A program made the position numbers and the translations under genes. A model generated the notes under the pieces. The model saw only the letters and a program-made list of their open reading frames with translations, made no database searches and was not told the origin of the DNA. Below are positions 5,948-11,922 of a stretch of DNA of 11,922 nt, one piece after another. Every line of letters starts with the position of its first letter. Position 1 is the first letter of the stretch. The DNA is taken from NCBI GenBank assembly GCA_021798855.1, contig JAJZBP010000045.1, forward strand, positions 1-11,922, written 5' to 3'. Source of the DNA: Bacillota bacterium (GTDB lineage: Bacteria; Bacillota; Sulfobacillia; JAJZIM01; JAJZBP01).

Positions 5948-7504
5948 TTGACGGAAAACGATATGCTGCGGGGAGTGCTCCTGCTGGCGGTGGATTCCCC
6001 CGGCATGGAGGAATGGGTGCGGAGCAATTTCGGACGGCGCATGGACCTTCCCCCTCCCGTCCAACTGACCAACCACCTTTTGGAGGCGGTGACCGAAACC
6101 GAACCGGATTTGGTAATCCTCTCCCGTCACTTGCCGGGAGATGAAGCCGTCGGAGCGGTCCTGCCGGTGTTGCGTCGGAGGCATCCCCGTGCCCGGGTGA
6201 TTTTGCTGGTCGGCGAGCTGGACGACGAGGGACAGGAATTGGTGGAATTGGCCATTGCCCATGGGGTTTTCGATCTGCTTCCGGGAGGCGGGCCGATTCT
6301 GGAGGAAGATCTGACTCGGTTGATTTTCCATCCGGCCGCCTATGCCGATGCCGTGGAATTTTGCTCGCTGGGTAGGAAGGGGCGCGAAGACGGTTGGCGC
6401 CCCCCCGGCGTAGGTGCCGGTTCGGTACGGGAACGAACGGAACAGATCAACCCGCCGGCGCTGAAGCGGGGGACGGTTGGCCCAGCGCCGGCTTCGGTTG
6501 GGTCGATATCGTTCAAGCCGCGCGAAGGCGCCGGTGCCTTTCGAGAGCACCTGCCGCCACGGGAGGAGACGGCCGGCCGGGCCGTGGTTCCCGTCGGCAG
6601 TGCGGTCTTGCGGGGTTTATTGGGTAAAATCGGCAGGTTCGGCGGTCTTCCGGTGTGGTCTGGGGCCGGAGGCGTCCAACCGGCGGCACCGGCGTCTTCA
6701 GGTTCCCCCGGCGGGGGACGGCGGACCGGTCCGGTGGGCCGGGTGGCGGTGGCCAAGGAGATTGGGGTGTGGAGCGTCAAGGGGGGCGTGGGAAAGACCA
6801 CGGTGGTGGCCAACCTCCTGGCCTGTGCCCGCAGCCGGGGAATGGCTGTGGTCGGGCTTGACGCCGATGTGCGGGCCTGTGGTCTATTGCCGGCCTTCGG
6901 TGTCGAACAGCCGGAGCGGGGCATGGAAGCCCTGCCGGAAATGCTGCATCCGGAATGTTTCGCCCGGACGAAGGATGGGATCTATCTGCTGCCGGGACGC
7001 GGGAGAGTGGCCACCGCCGTGCCCGACGTGCCGCGGGAGAGGTTTTTGGCTTGGCTTGAGTATTGCCGCAAGCATTTTGAGCTGACCGTTCTCGATCTGG
7101 ATCCGCTGGCTGAGGAGACGACCACCTTGACCGGACTGCAGGCGGCCACGACCGTCTACGTGGTGGTCGAATCTTTTTTGCCTTCGGTTGAGCTTAACCG
7201 GGACAAGCTGCAGGTTTTCGATAGGATTCCTTCCTTGGTTCAGATTCGCCGCAAGTGCCGCCTGGTGATCAACAAGTGGGACGGCACCCGGGATACCCCG
7301 CGGGAGATCGCGGAAAGGACGGGCCTCCCGGTGGCTGCGGTCATTCCCTTTGACCAACGATACGCCTGGGCTAGGGAGCCATATTTGCCCGGCGGCGGGG
7401 AGGGGAAAAGGAAGGGGCCCTGGACCCAGTTGTTGGTCGATGTATTGCAAAATCTGCCGGAACGGAAAAGGACGTCATCGCCGTTGACGGCGTCTGGTTC
7501 GTAA
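5948..7504 (+). CDS. TadZ/CpaE-like ATPase with pseudo-receiver domain
   Basis: Product of 518 aa from TTG 5948, chosen because AAGGAGG (5932-5938) lies 9 nt upstream; an ATG at 5939 touches that site and ATG 5963 is too far. Residues 8-125 form a CheY-like fold, but the phospho-acceptor position reads VILSRHLPG (Ser59 instead of Asp), as in the atypical receiver of TadZ. A Pro/Gly/Arg-rich linker (about 130-265) follows. The ParA/MinD-type ATPase comes next: deviant Walker A KGGVGKTT (278-285, signature Lys278 and Lys283), LDAD (Asp305, Asp307), and the Walker B-like VLDLDP (381-386). TadZ proteins position the Tad pilus machine in the cell, and the TadA/B/C-like genes follow directly. The linker is long for the family. 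Confidence 0.85.
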   Translation: MTENDMLRGVLLLAVDSPGMEEWVRSNFGRRMDLPPPVQLTNHLLEAVTETEPDLVILSRHLPGDEAVGAVLPVLRRRHPRARVILLVGELDDEGQELVELAIAHGVFDLLPGGGPILEEDLTRLIFHPAAYADAVEFCSLGRKGREDGWRPPGVGAGSVRERTEQINPPALKRGTVGPAPASVGSISFKPREGAGAFREHLPPREETAGRAVVPVGSAVLRGLLGKIGRFGGLPVWSGAGGVQPAAPASSGSPGGGRRTGPVGRVAVAKEIGVWSVKGGVGKTTVVANLLACARSRGMAVVGLDADVRACGLLPAFGVEQPERGMEALPEMLHPECFARTKDGIYLLPGRGRVATAVPDVPRERFLAWLEYCRKHFELTVLDLDPLAEETTTLTGLQAATTVYVVVESFLPSVELNRDKLQVFDRIPSLVQIRRKCRLVINKWDGTRDTPREIAERTGLPVAAVIPFDQRYAWAREPYLPGGGEGKRKGPWTQLLVDVLQNLPERKRTSSPLTASGS

Positions 7505-7537
7505 CAGCCAGTCGTTTCGCGAAAGGAGCGGCCGCGC

Positions 7538-8749
7538 GTGGCCAGGATCGATCTGAACCGTCCGGGGAAGCCCGGATCCGATTCATTGATGGAGGAGGAG
7601 GGTCTGAACCGGACGATCGCCGTATTGGGGGAGAACCTGCTTCAAGAGGCTCCCCACCTTTTCACCAGCGTTTATGTGGACCGACATCGCGAGCAGGCAA
7701 GAGAATGGTTGGAGAAGATCGCCGGTCGGGAAAAGATCTCCTTTCCCGTTGCCGCGGCGGCGATCCAAACCATTCTCAATGATATTTTCGCCCTGGGACC
7801 GCTGCAGGCTTTCGTTGAAGACCGGGAGATCACGGAAATCAACGTTGTTCCGGGTGGCCAAATTTTCGTGGTACGCGGAGGCATTCAGGAGTACGCTGGG
7901 GTTTTCCCGGGTGGGAACAGAGCCGTATACGACTTTTTGCAAAATCGCCTGGTTCGGTTTTCCCACAAGTCCATCAATGCGGCCGTCCCGTACGCCGATT
8001 TCACCCGCCCCGACGGCACCAGAATAAATGCGGTCATCCGTCCGTTCGCGCAGGACGGACCGGCCCTTTCCATCCGCAAGACTTCGTCGAGCACCAAACG
8101 GTTCAGCCTGGAGGATTTGGTTGGGGAGAATTACTTTGACCGGAGGATGGCCGACTTCCTGGCCGATGCCGTCCGTGGCCGGAAGAACATCATCGTCTCC
8201 GGGCCGCCCTATTCCGGGAAAACCACGACCATCGCTGCCCTGATCGGGGAAATTCCACCGGATGAACGGTTGATTTTGGTGCAGGACATTCCGGAATTGC
8301 GGCCGGACAGGAGGCACTTGCTGTCTTTGGTGGCCGACGAAAGACGCGGCTTGACCTATGAAGTGGCCGTGATCAACGCGATGCGACAAAACCCGGCTTG
8401 GTTCATCCTGGGTGAGGTTCGTTCCAAGGAGGGGATGCATTTGGTTGAAGCGATCCTGGCGAATTTGCAAGGGGCCATCACTTCGATCCACGCCAAGAAT
8501 CCGCAGGCCGTCCTGCGTCGTTTCGTCGGTTTCTACCGGGAAAACGGCGATCCTTCACCCGTCGAATTCCTGCTGGAAAAGATCCACGATGCCCTGGACT
8601 TCATCCTGCAGGTTACCAGGGAAGCCGATGGCACACTGCGGGCGGAGTCCTTGAGCGCCGTTTTGCCTTGGGATAAAGAAAGACCGGGCCTGAAGACCCT
8701 GTTTGCCTGGGACCACGCCCGGCGGCAGTTCGGCGATCTCACGCCGTGA
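7538..8749 (+). CDS. TadA/CpaF-family secretion ATPase
   Basis: Product of 403 aa, GTG start with AAAGGAG (7522-7528) 9 nt upstream. An N-terminal helical region (1-75) is followed by the LGPLQAFVEDREITEINV segment typical of CpaF/VirB11-like ATPases. The motor core shows Walker A GPPYSGKT (222-229), the ILGEVRS Walker B-type box (Glu293) and the ITSIHAKNP His box (His318). These ATPases form cytoplasmic hexamers that power pilus extension or secretion. The following TadB-like and TadC-like genes point to the Tad branch, although VirB11-like T4SS use is not excluded because a VirB4 gene is nearby. It lies 33 bp after the TadZ-like gene. All key residues appear intact. Confidence 0.93.
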   Translation: MARIDLNRPGKPGSDSLMEEEGLNRTIAVLGENLLQEAPHLFTSVYVDRHREQAREWLEKIAGREKISFPVAAAAIQTILNDIFALGPLQAFVEDREITEINVVPGGQIFVVRGGIQEYAGVFPGGNRAVYDFLQNRLVRFSHKSINAAVPYADFTRPDGTRINAVIRPFAQDGPALSIRKTSSSTKRFSLEDLVGENYFDRRMADFLADAVRGRKNIIVSGPPYSGKTTTIAALIGEIPPDERLILVQDIPELRPDRRHLLSLVADERRGLTYEVAVINAMRQNPAWFILGEVRSKEGMHLVEAILANLQGAITSIHAKNPQAVLRRFVGFYRENGDPSPVEFLLEKIHDALDFILQVTREADGTLRAESLSAVLPWDKERPGLKTLFAWDHARRQFGDLTP

Positions 8750-8764
8750 ATGGGGGAGAAGACG

Positions 8765-9640
8765 ATGCCACCCGTTTGGTTCCTGGCTCTCTCGGCGGCG
8801 GCGGGGGTGTATTTGGCGGTTGGTTCCCTCGTCCCCAACGTTCCGTTGCTGGGGGTGTTGCAAAAGGAGCGTTTCGCGGCGCCCAAGCCGTTGGGCGTGG
8901 TGGGTTCTTCGGTGGGTTTGGCCGGACTGTATTTCTTCGTGGGTATGATCGTGGGTGGCCTGTGGAGTGGTTTCTTCCCGGTCGGCGTCGTGTTCGGAGC
9001 TTTGGTCGGGGGGATTCCTTTGGCCGTCGGGCACCTGCGGGAAATGCGGGGCGCCAAAGCCGATGGTGAACTCCTCCGGGACCTAACCCAGGAATTGGTC
9101 CGCCTGTTGGACGCGGAGCCGACCATGCACTTGGCCGACGGGCTGTCCGTAGCTTACAACATCATCCATCAACGGACTTGCATGGCTGGGAGTGGTGGTC
9201 GAAATCAAAGCCTGGTCTTGGCGGGACTGGGGAGCGCCGTTTCGGCGACCAATTCCGGGCGCGCGGAACTGAAGGCGACGCTTCCGGAAGCCCTGAGGAA
9301 AAAGAGACCGGACCTGGTGTTGTTGGTCCATTGTTTACAGGCCGGGTTGGACCAGGGATTCGACGTGCGGCCGACCTTGCGCCGCCTGGGTACCTTCCTG
9401 GCGCTTCGCCAGCAGCAGAGCCTCCGGGCGCGCGGCCAATACGTTCCAGCCAAGAAACTGGCGGGTGGGATAATTTTGTTGGATGCCTGTATTCTTGGTT
9501 TGGGGCGGTTCGGCTGGGTTTCCGCGTGGAATTGGTATGGGCAAGGCGGTAATTTGGTTTGGCTGATCGTGGCGGTGCTTTGGCTTGGAGCCGTGTTTTA
9601 CGGCTCCTTGTTCTTTGATGCGGCAACGGGGGAGGGTTGA
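8765..9640 (+). CDS. TadB-like type II secretion F-domain platform protein
   Basis: Product of 291 aa from ATG 8765, which has GGGGGAG 6 nt upstream; an in-frame ATG at 8750, directly after the TadA stop, has no ribosome binding site. An N-terminal hydrophobic segment (1-20) is followed by a paired hydrophobic region (about 44-85), a long polar cytoplasmic part (about 90-230, including LLRDLTQELVRLLDAEPTMH), and two C-terminal helices (about 234-255 and 262-283). That is the layout of TadB, one of the two inner-membrane platform proteins through which the TadA ATPase acts. The assignment relies on topology and on position between TadA-like and TadC-like genes; sequence similarity to GspF is weak to the eye. 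Confidence 0.72.
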   Translation: MPPVWFLALSAAAGVYLAVGSLVPNVPLLGVLQKERFAAPKPLGVVGSSVGLAGLYFFVGMIVGGLWSGFFPVGVVFGALVGGIPLAVGHLREMRGAKADGELLRDLTQELVRLLDAEPTMHLADGLSVAYNIIHQRTCMAGSGGRNQSLVLAGLGSAVSATNSGRAELKATLPEALRKKRPDLVLLVHCLQAGLDQGFDVRPTLRRLGTFLALRQQQSLRARGQYVPAKKLAGGIILLDACILGLGRFGWVSAWNWYGQGGNLVWLIVAVLWLGAVFYGSLFFDAATGEG

Positions 9641-9643
9641 GCC

Positions 9644-10405
9644 GTGTTTTTACCGGGACTGTTGGGCGTTTTATTCGGCGGCGGGGCGGTTCTTGTGCTC
9701 GGCGAATGGGGCCAAAGCGTCGTCGGGTTGACCGGGGACGCCAGACGTTGGGTGGCCTCCCTGGCCTTCGGCGAGGAGCGACGAAGGTTGGGGATCCTTG
9801 GGATATCTCCCTTGGTATACGGAATCTGGCAGATCGGCCTCTTGTCGGCCGGCACGGCCGCCGGTTGGATTTTCGGACGACCCGTCTGGGGGGTGCTTGC
9901 CGGGGTCGTCCTGGCCAGAGTCTTTTTGCCGTGGAGGCTGGCGGGTTGGTGGTTGAATTGGCAAAGGGACTGCGTGGCGCAGACACCTTTGGTGGCGGCG
10001 CAACTCCTGGCGGGGTTGTCCTTGGGAGACGATCGGGCAACCATCCTTTCCGAGGCGGCGGCAAACACCTTTGGACCGTTGCGGGGGGTGCTCCACCGGA
10101 TGGTTGCGGGTTGCGTGGCTGGCGACCCGAAGACGGCCATTCGCGAGACGGCCGGGACGGTGGATCACCCGGTTTTCTATCGATTGGCCCGGGAAATGGA
10201 GGGCGCTTGGGACTCCTTGCCCAATGCCGCCACTTTTGCCGCTTTGGAGGAGACGATACTCCAAGGCGAAGCGGTGGCCGGGGAACTCAGGGGGGAAAAC
10301 CTGGGCGGTGTGGCGGCCCTGTTGGTCATCGGGGGGGTGATCGGCTTCATCCTGGTGGCGGTCATCCCCTTCGGGGCCGTGTACCTGGAGGGACTTTTCG
10401 GGTGA
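9644..10405 (+). CDS. TadC-like type II secretion F-domain platform protein
   Basis: Product of 253 aa, GTG start 3 nt after the TadB-like stop with a GGGGGAGGG ribosome binding site about 8 nt upstream. A first hydrophobic helix (1-20) is followed by a helix pair (about 55-95, ending in VVLARVFLPWRLAGWW), a polar domain (about 100-220) and a C-terminal helix (about 222-248). The cytoplasmic part carries TPLVAAQLLAGLSLGDD and VFYRLAREMEGA, like the T2SSF fold in which small helices pack against the ATPase. It should be the second platform subunit paired with the TadB-like protein. A 343-aa frame on the same strand overlaps all of it but is Arg/Gly-rich and not a credible protein. Confidence 0.72.
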   Translation: MFLPGLLGVLFGGGAVLVLGEWGQSVVGLTGDARRWVASLAFGEERRRLGILGISPLVYGIWQIGLLSAGTAAGWIFGRPVWGVLAGVVLARVFLPWRLAGWWLNWQRDCVAQTPLVAAQLLAGLSLGDDRATILSEAAANTFGPLRGVLHRMVAGCVAGDPKTAIRETAGTVDHPVFYRLAREMEGAWDSLPNAATFAALEETILQGEAVAGELRGENLGGVAALLVIGGVIGFILVAVIPFGAVYLEGLFG

Positions 10406-10437
10406 CGGCGTTTACGGACGGAAAGGAGGTGGAAAGC

Positions 10438-10668
10438 ATGGACTTGGTATACCGTCTGCAGGCGATGCTGGTGGTTTGGATGTCGACCCGCGCCTGGAAC
10501 CAGCGTGGCGGGATGTCGGCCCAGGTGATCATGGAGGTTGGGGGGATTGCCATCACCGCCATCGTCTTGGGAGCGATCTATGGAGCCTGGACCGACAAAC
10601 TGCAACCTTTTTACAACAGCGTGGTCGCCTGCATAACCGGAGGGTCCGGTTGTCCAACCAGCCTGTAG
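10438..10668 (+). CDS. Small Flp/pseudopilin-like protein
   Basis: Product of 76 aa. AAAGGAGGTGG (10422-10432) places GGAGG 8 nt before the ATG, the best ribosome binding site in the window, as expected for an abundant subunit. A short N-terminal part (1-25) leads into one hydrophobic helix (about 29-51), then a polar tail with Cys65 and Cys72 that could close a small disulphide loop, as in many pilins. RGG followed by MSAQVIMEV resembles a prepilin peptidase site, but the Glu expected at +5 is displaced (Glu33 is at +8 if cleavage follows Gly25), so processing is uncertain. Position after TadC and size fit the Flp major pilin or a TadE-type subunit. Confidence 0.55.
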   Translation: MDLVYRLQAMLVVWMSTRAWNQRGGMSAQVIMEVGGIAITAIVLGAIYGAWTDKLQPFYNSVVACITGGSGCPTSL

Positions 10669-10690
10669 GGGAAGGCACTCACCGCTCGGA

Positions 10691-10724
10691 CGGGTGGCGC
10701 TCCGGAGGGGCGCCACCCGCTTTT
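10691..10724 (+). terminator. Intrinsic-terminator-like hairpin after the Flp-like gene
   Basis: A 13-bp stem (10691-10703 with 10707-10719) has one T-G wobble and the loop GGA, and C then TTTT (10721-10724) follow. The T-run is short, so partial termination is likely. That would give the small pilin-like gene more transcript than the genes after it. Confidence 0.6.
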
Positions 10725-10746
10725 ATGGGAGAGGGGGACCTGGACA

Positions 10747-11289
10747 ATGTTCGGCAAACTGATCGCCGGCATTTTGGGTGGCCTGATGGCGATGTCGGCC
10801 GTGCTCGGTGGGATCTGGGCGGTGCGCCAGACCATGGTCGAGACCCAACTTGCCGAGGCTGCGTCCAGCGTTCAGGCCAGTATCGCCGCCGCCGGCTGCT
10901 TCACTTCCCAGTCGGACGAGATCATTCGGCAGGCGGTGGAGGGGGTTGGAATCAATTCCGGCGGAACGGTTACGGTATCCACCGCGCCGGTTCGGACGGG
11001 TTACGCCCAGACCGTGGAACTGACCATTGACTACCGCAAGCCGGGCTCCAGGTTCTGGTTTGTGGATGTGCCGGGGGTGTCGGCCACCACCGGCGTGGCC
11101 GTGCCGAGCCTGGCGGCACCCGGGACTCCGGGGGAGGGCGAGACCTGCGTTCAGCCCCAGGGTACGTACAGCTTCCAAGCGTCGCCGACGGGCAACGGAT
11201 CCGGCGGAAGCGGCGGCAAGGAAAATGCGGTTCCCGGCCGCGACTGTCTGGCGGCATCCTGGGGCGGGCGGTGCGCCAGCGGGGGGTAG
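10747..11289 (+). CDS. TadE-like/pseudopilin-like membrane-anchored exported protein
   Basis: Product of 180 aa, ATG start with GGGAGAGGGGG (10727-10737) 9 nt upstream. One N-terminal hydrophobic helix (about 4-26, starting right after MFGK) is followed by a helical stretch (about 27-65) and a beta-rich part (GGTVTVSTAP, AQTVELTIDYRKPGSRFWF). This is the usual plan of TadE/TadF and pseudopilin-like minor subunits. The C-terminus (about 125-180) is Gly/Ser/Pro-rich, and Cys51, Cys134, Cys167 and Cys176 could form disulphides outside the membrane. No canonical prepilin cleavage site is seen. It lies downstream of the Flp-like gene and its hairpin, so its expression may depend on read-through. 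The family assignment is moderate. Confidence 0.55.
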   Translation: MFGKLIAGILGGLMAMSAVLGGIWAVRQTMVETQLAEAASSVQASIAAAGCFTSQSDEIIRQAVEGVGINSGGTVTVSTAPVRTGYAQTVELTIDYRKPGSRFWFVDVPGVSATTGVAVPSLAAPGTPGEGETCVQPQGTYSFQASPTGNGSGGSGGKENAVPGRDCLAASWGGRCASGG

Positions 11290-11318
11290 GGTTTTTCCGC
11301 GAGGTGGCCGCGGTCGGA

Positions 11319-11427
11319 TTTATCGGAACGGCGCCGCACCCATCGGAGGGAACGGCCGGTGCTTGCAAAGACGGGTGGCGGGTGGCGGATGGTCCGCCGC
11401 CTGCTCTTTTTATTGGGCTCCGATAAA
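11319..11427 (+). promoter_or_regulatory. Leader with a 9-bp long-range dyad reaching the ribosome binding site of the SLH gene
   Basis: TTTATCGGA (11319-11327) is the exact reverse complement of TCCGATAAA (11419-11427). The right arm overlaps the start of the AAAGGAGGAGG site (11425-11435) of the next gene. The dyad encloses the terminator-like hairpin at 11381-11401. This arrangement could switch translation or transcription of the SLH gene. I recognise no known riboswitch here. Confidence 0.45.
11381..11411 (+). terminator. Terminator-like hairpin before the SLH gene
   Basis: GGTGGCGGA (11381-11389) pairs with TCCGCCGCC (11393-11401), 9 bp with one T-G wobble and the loop TGG. Five Ts (11407-11411) follow after a 5-nt gap. 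The gap weakens it. It may end the Tad block or attenuate read-through into the SLH gene. Confidence 0.5.
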
Positions 11428-11440
11428 GGAGGAGGTTGGA

Positions 11441-11922
11441 GTGAGGCTCCGCTTGGTTTTGGCGGTCGTGGGCGTACTGGGTGTGCTCCTCGGCTCCGGC
11501 GTTACGGCACTGGCCGCCGCTGGCCCCCCGCCGGGGGAGACCATGAATCCCTGGTGGGTGAGCAAGCCGGTGCCGGGGGATTTGCCGCTGCCGCCGTGCT
11601 GGCAGGGGAAATCCAACGAAGGTCCTTTTGTTGGTATTCCTGGCCAGACATGTCAGCCCAGTAGCATGGGCCAGTATCTCGACTACAGTAACGCCGCTTG
11701 GTATAAGATTCCGCTGCGCTTGGCGGGAGACTTCGGGCTGATCGACGGTTTTGCCAACAACGTGACGTCGACCAACGGGATGATCTATCCCTACCTGGAA
11801 CCGAACGCCCCCATCACCAACGCCCAATTCGCGATCATGCTGCGGCGGGCGATGGGGTACGCCTACGTGGACGCGACATCCCTGGTGGGCAGGCCCAACC
11901 CGGCCGGTTTCGCCGATGTCTC
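11441..11922 (+). CDS. Secreted SLH-domain protein, N-terminal part
   Basis: The frame is open from GTG 11441 to the right edge (160 codons visible). AAAGGAGGAGG (11425-11435) lies 5 nt upstream. A signal peptide (MRLRLVLAVVGVLGVLLG...) ends near ALAAAG (about residue 27). A Pro-rich, Trp-containing region with two Cys follows. An SLH motif then starts around residue 88: LAGDFGLIDGF, and then PNAPITNAQFAIMLRRAMG, matching the LaelGIIxGy...ITRaEfa pattern of S-layer homology repeats. SLH domains bind secondary cell-wall polymers in Gram-positives. The protein is probably exported and wall-bound near the pilus apparatus; more SLH repeats may lie beyond the window. Confidence 0.8.
   Translation, partial: MRLRLVLAVVGVLGVLLGSGVTALAAAGPPPGETMNPWWVSKPVPGDLPLPPCWQGKSNEGPFVGIPGQTCQPSSMGQYLDYSNAAWYKIPLRLAGDFGLIDGFANNVTSTNGMIYPYLEPNAPITNAQFAIMLRRAMGYAYVDATSLVGRPNPAGFADV

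Noticed and set aside
9637..10668. 343-aa + strand frame overlapping the TadC-like and Flp-like genes
   Set aside because: Arg/Gly-rich, no family motifs, and it only shares its last 76 codons with the real small gene at 10438. The TadC-like frame explains the region better.
11359..11664. 101-aa + strand frame near the right edge
   Set aside because: It lies in another frame than the SLH gene, crosses the terminator-like hairpin and has no recognisable domain.
1..11922. tRNA, rRNA or insertion-sequence genes
   Set aside because: No cloverleaf, rRNA core sequence, transposase motif or flanking target duplication was seen.

Overview
All recognisable genes in this window lie on the + strand. 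They form one long, tightly packed cluster that combines parts of a type IV secretion (T4SS/conjugation) machine with a nearly complete Tad-type (type IVc) pilus assembly set. The DNA is GC-rich. Most genes have strong AAGGAGG-type ribosome binding sites and several use GTG or TTG starts. A PrgI-like domain sits on a VirB4 ATPase, and a protein at the right edge carries an S-layer homology (SLH) motif. Together these point to a GC-rich Firmicute, probably of a thermophilic clostridial type. The genus is not identifiable from the window, and the lineage is an inference.

Layout: 1-390 holds no convincing gene, only several dyads. A strong sigma-A type promoter (391-420) follows. Next come a TrbC/VirB2-like pilin (548-976), a coiled-coil protein built of hendecad repeats with a C-terminal membrane anchor (1048-1518), and a non-coding stretch (1519-1901) with an imperfect direct repeat and a terminator-like hairpin. 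A TrbL/VirB6-like membrane protein (1902-2771) is followed 1 nt later by a PrgI-VirB4 fusion ATPase (2773-5484), then a short single-stranded-DNA-binding protein (5551-5889). The Tad block follows: TadZ/CpaE-like (5948-7504), TadA/CpaF-like ATPase (7538-8749), TadB-like (8765-9640), TadC-like (9644-10405), a small Flp/pseudopilin-like protein (10438-10668), a TadE-like or pseudopilin-like protein (10747-11289), and a secreted SLH protein that runs off the right edge (11441-11922).

How they may work together (inference): the VirB2/VirB6/VirB4 set would supply a membrane channel, a pilin and an energiser. The TadZ/A/B/C set would supply a second motor and platform that extrudes small pilin-like subunits. 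The SLH protein could tie the outer part of the apparatus to the S-layer or cell wall, and the SSB suggests single-stranded DNA is handled. The window shows no relaxase, VirD4 coupling protein, VirB8, cell-wall hydrolase or prepilin peptidase, so the locus is incomplete here. It may belong to an integrative conjugative element or to a DNA-uptake or adhesion apparatus. The main point of interest is that the two machines are interleaved in one co-directional cluster, with regulatory-looking RNA structures in most of the larger gaps.
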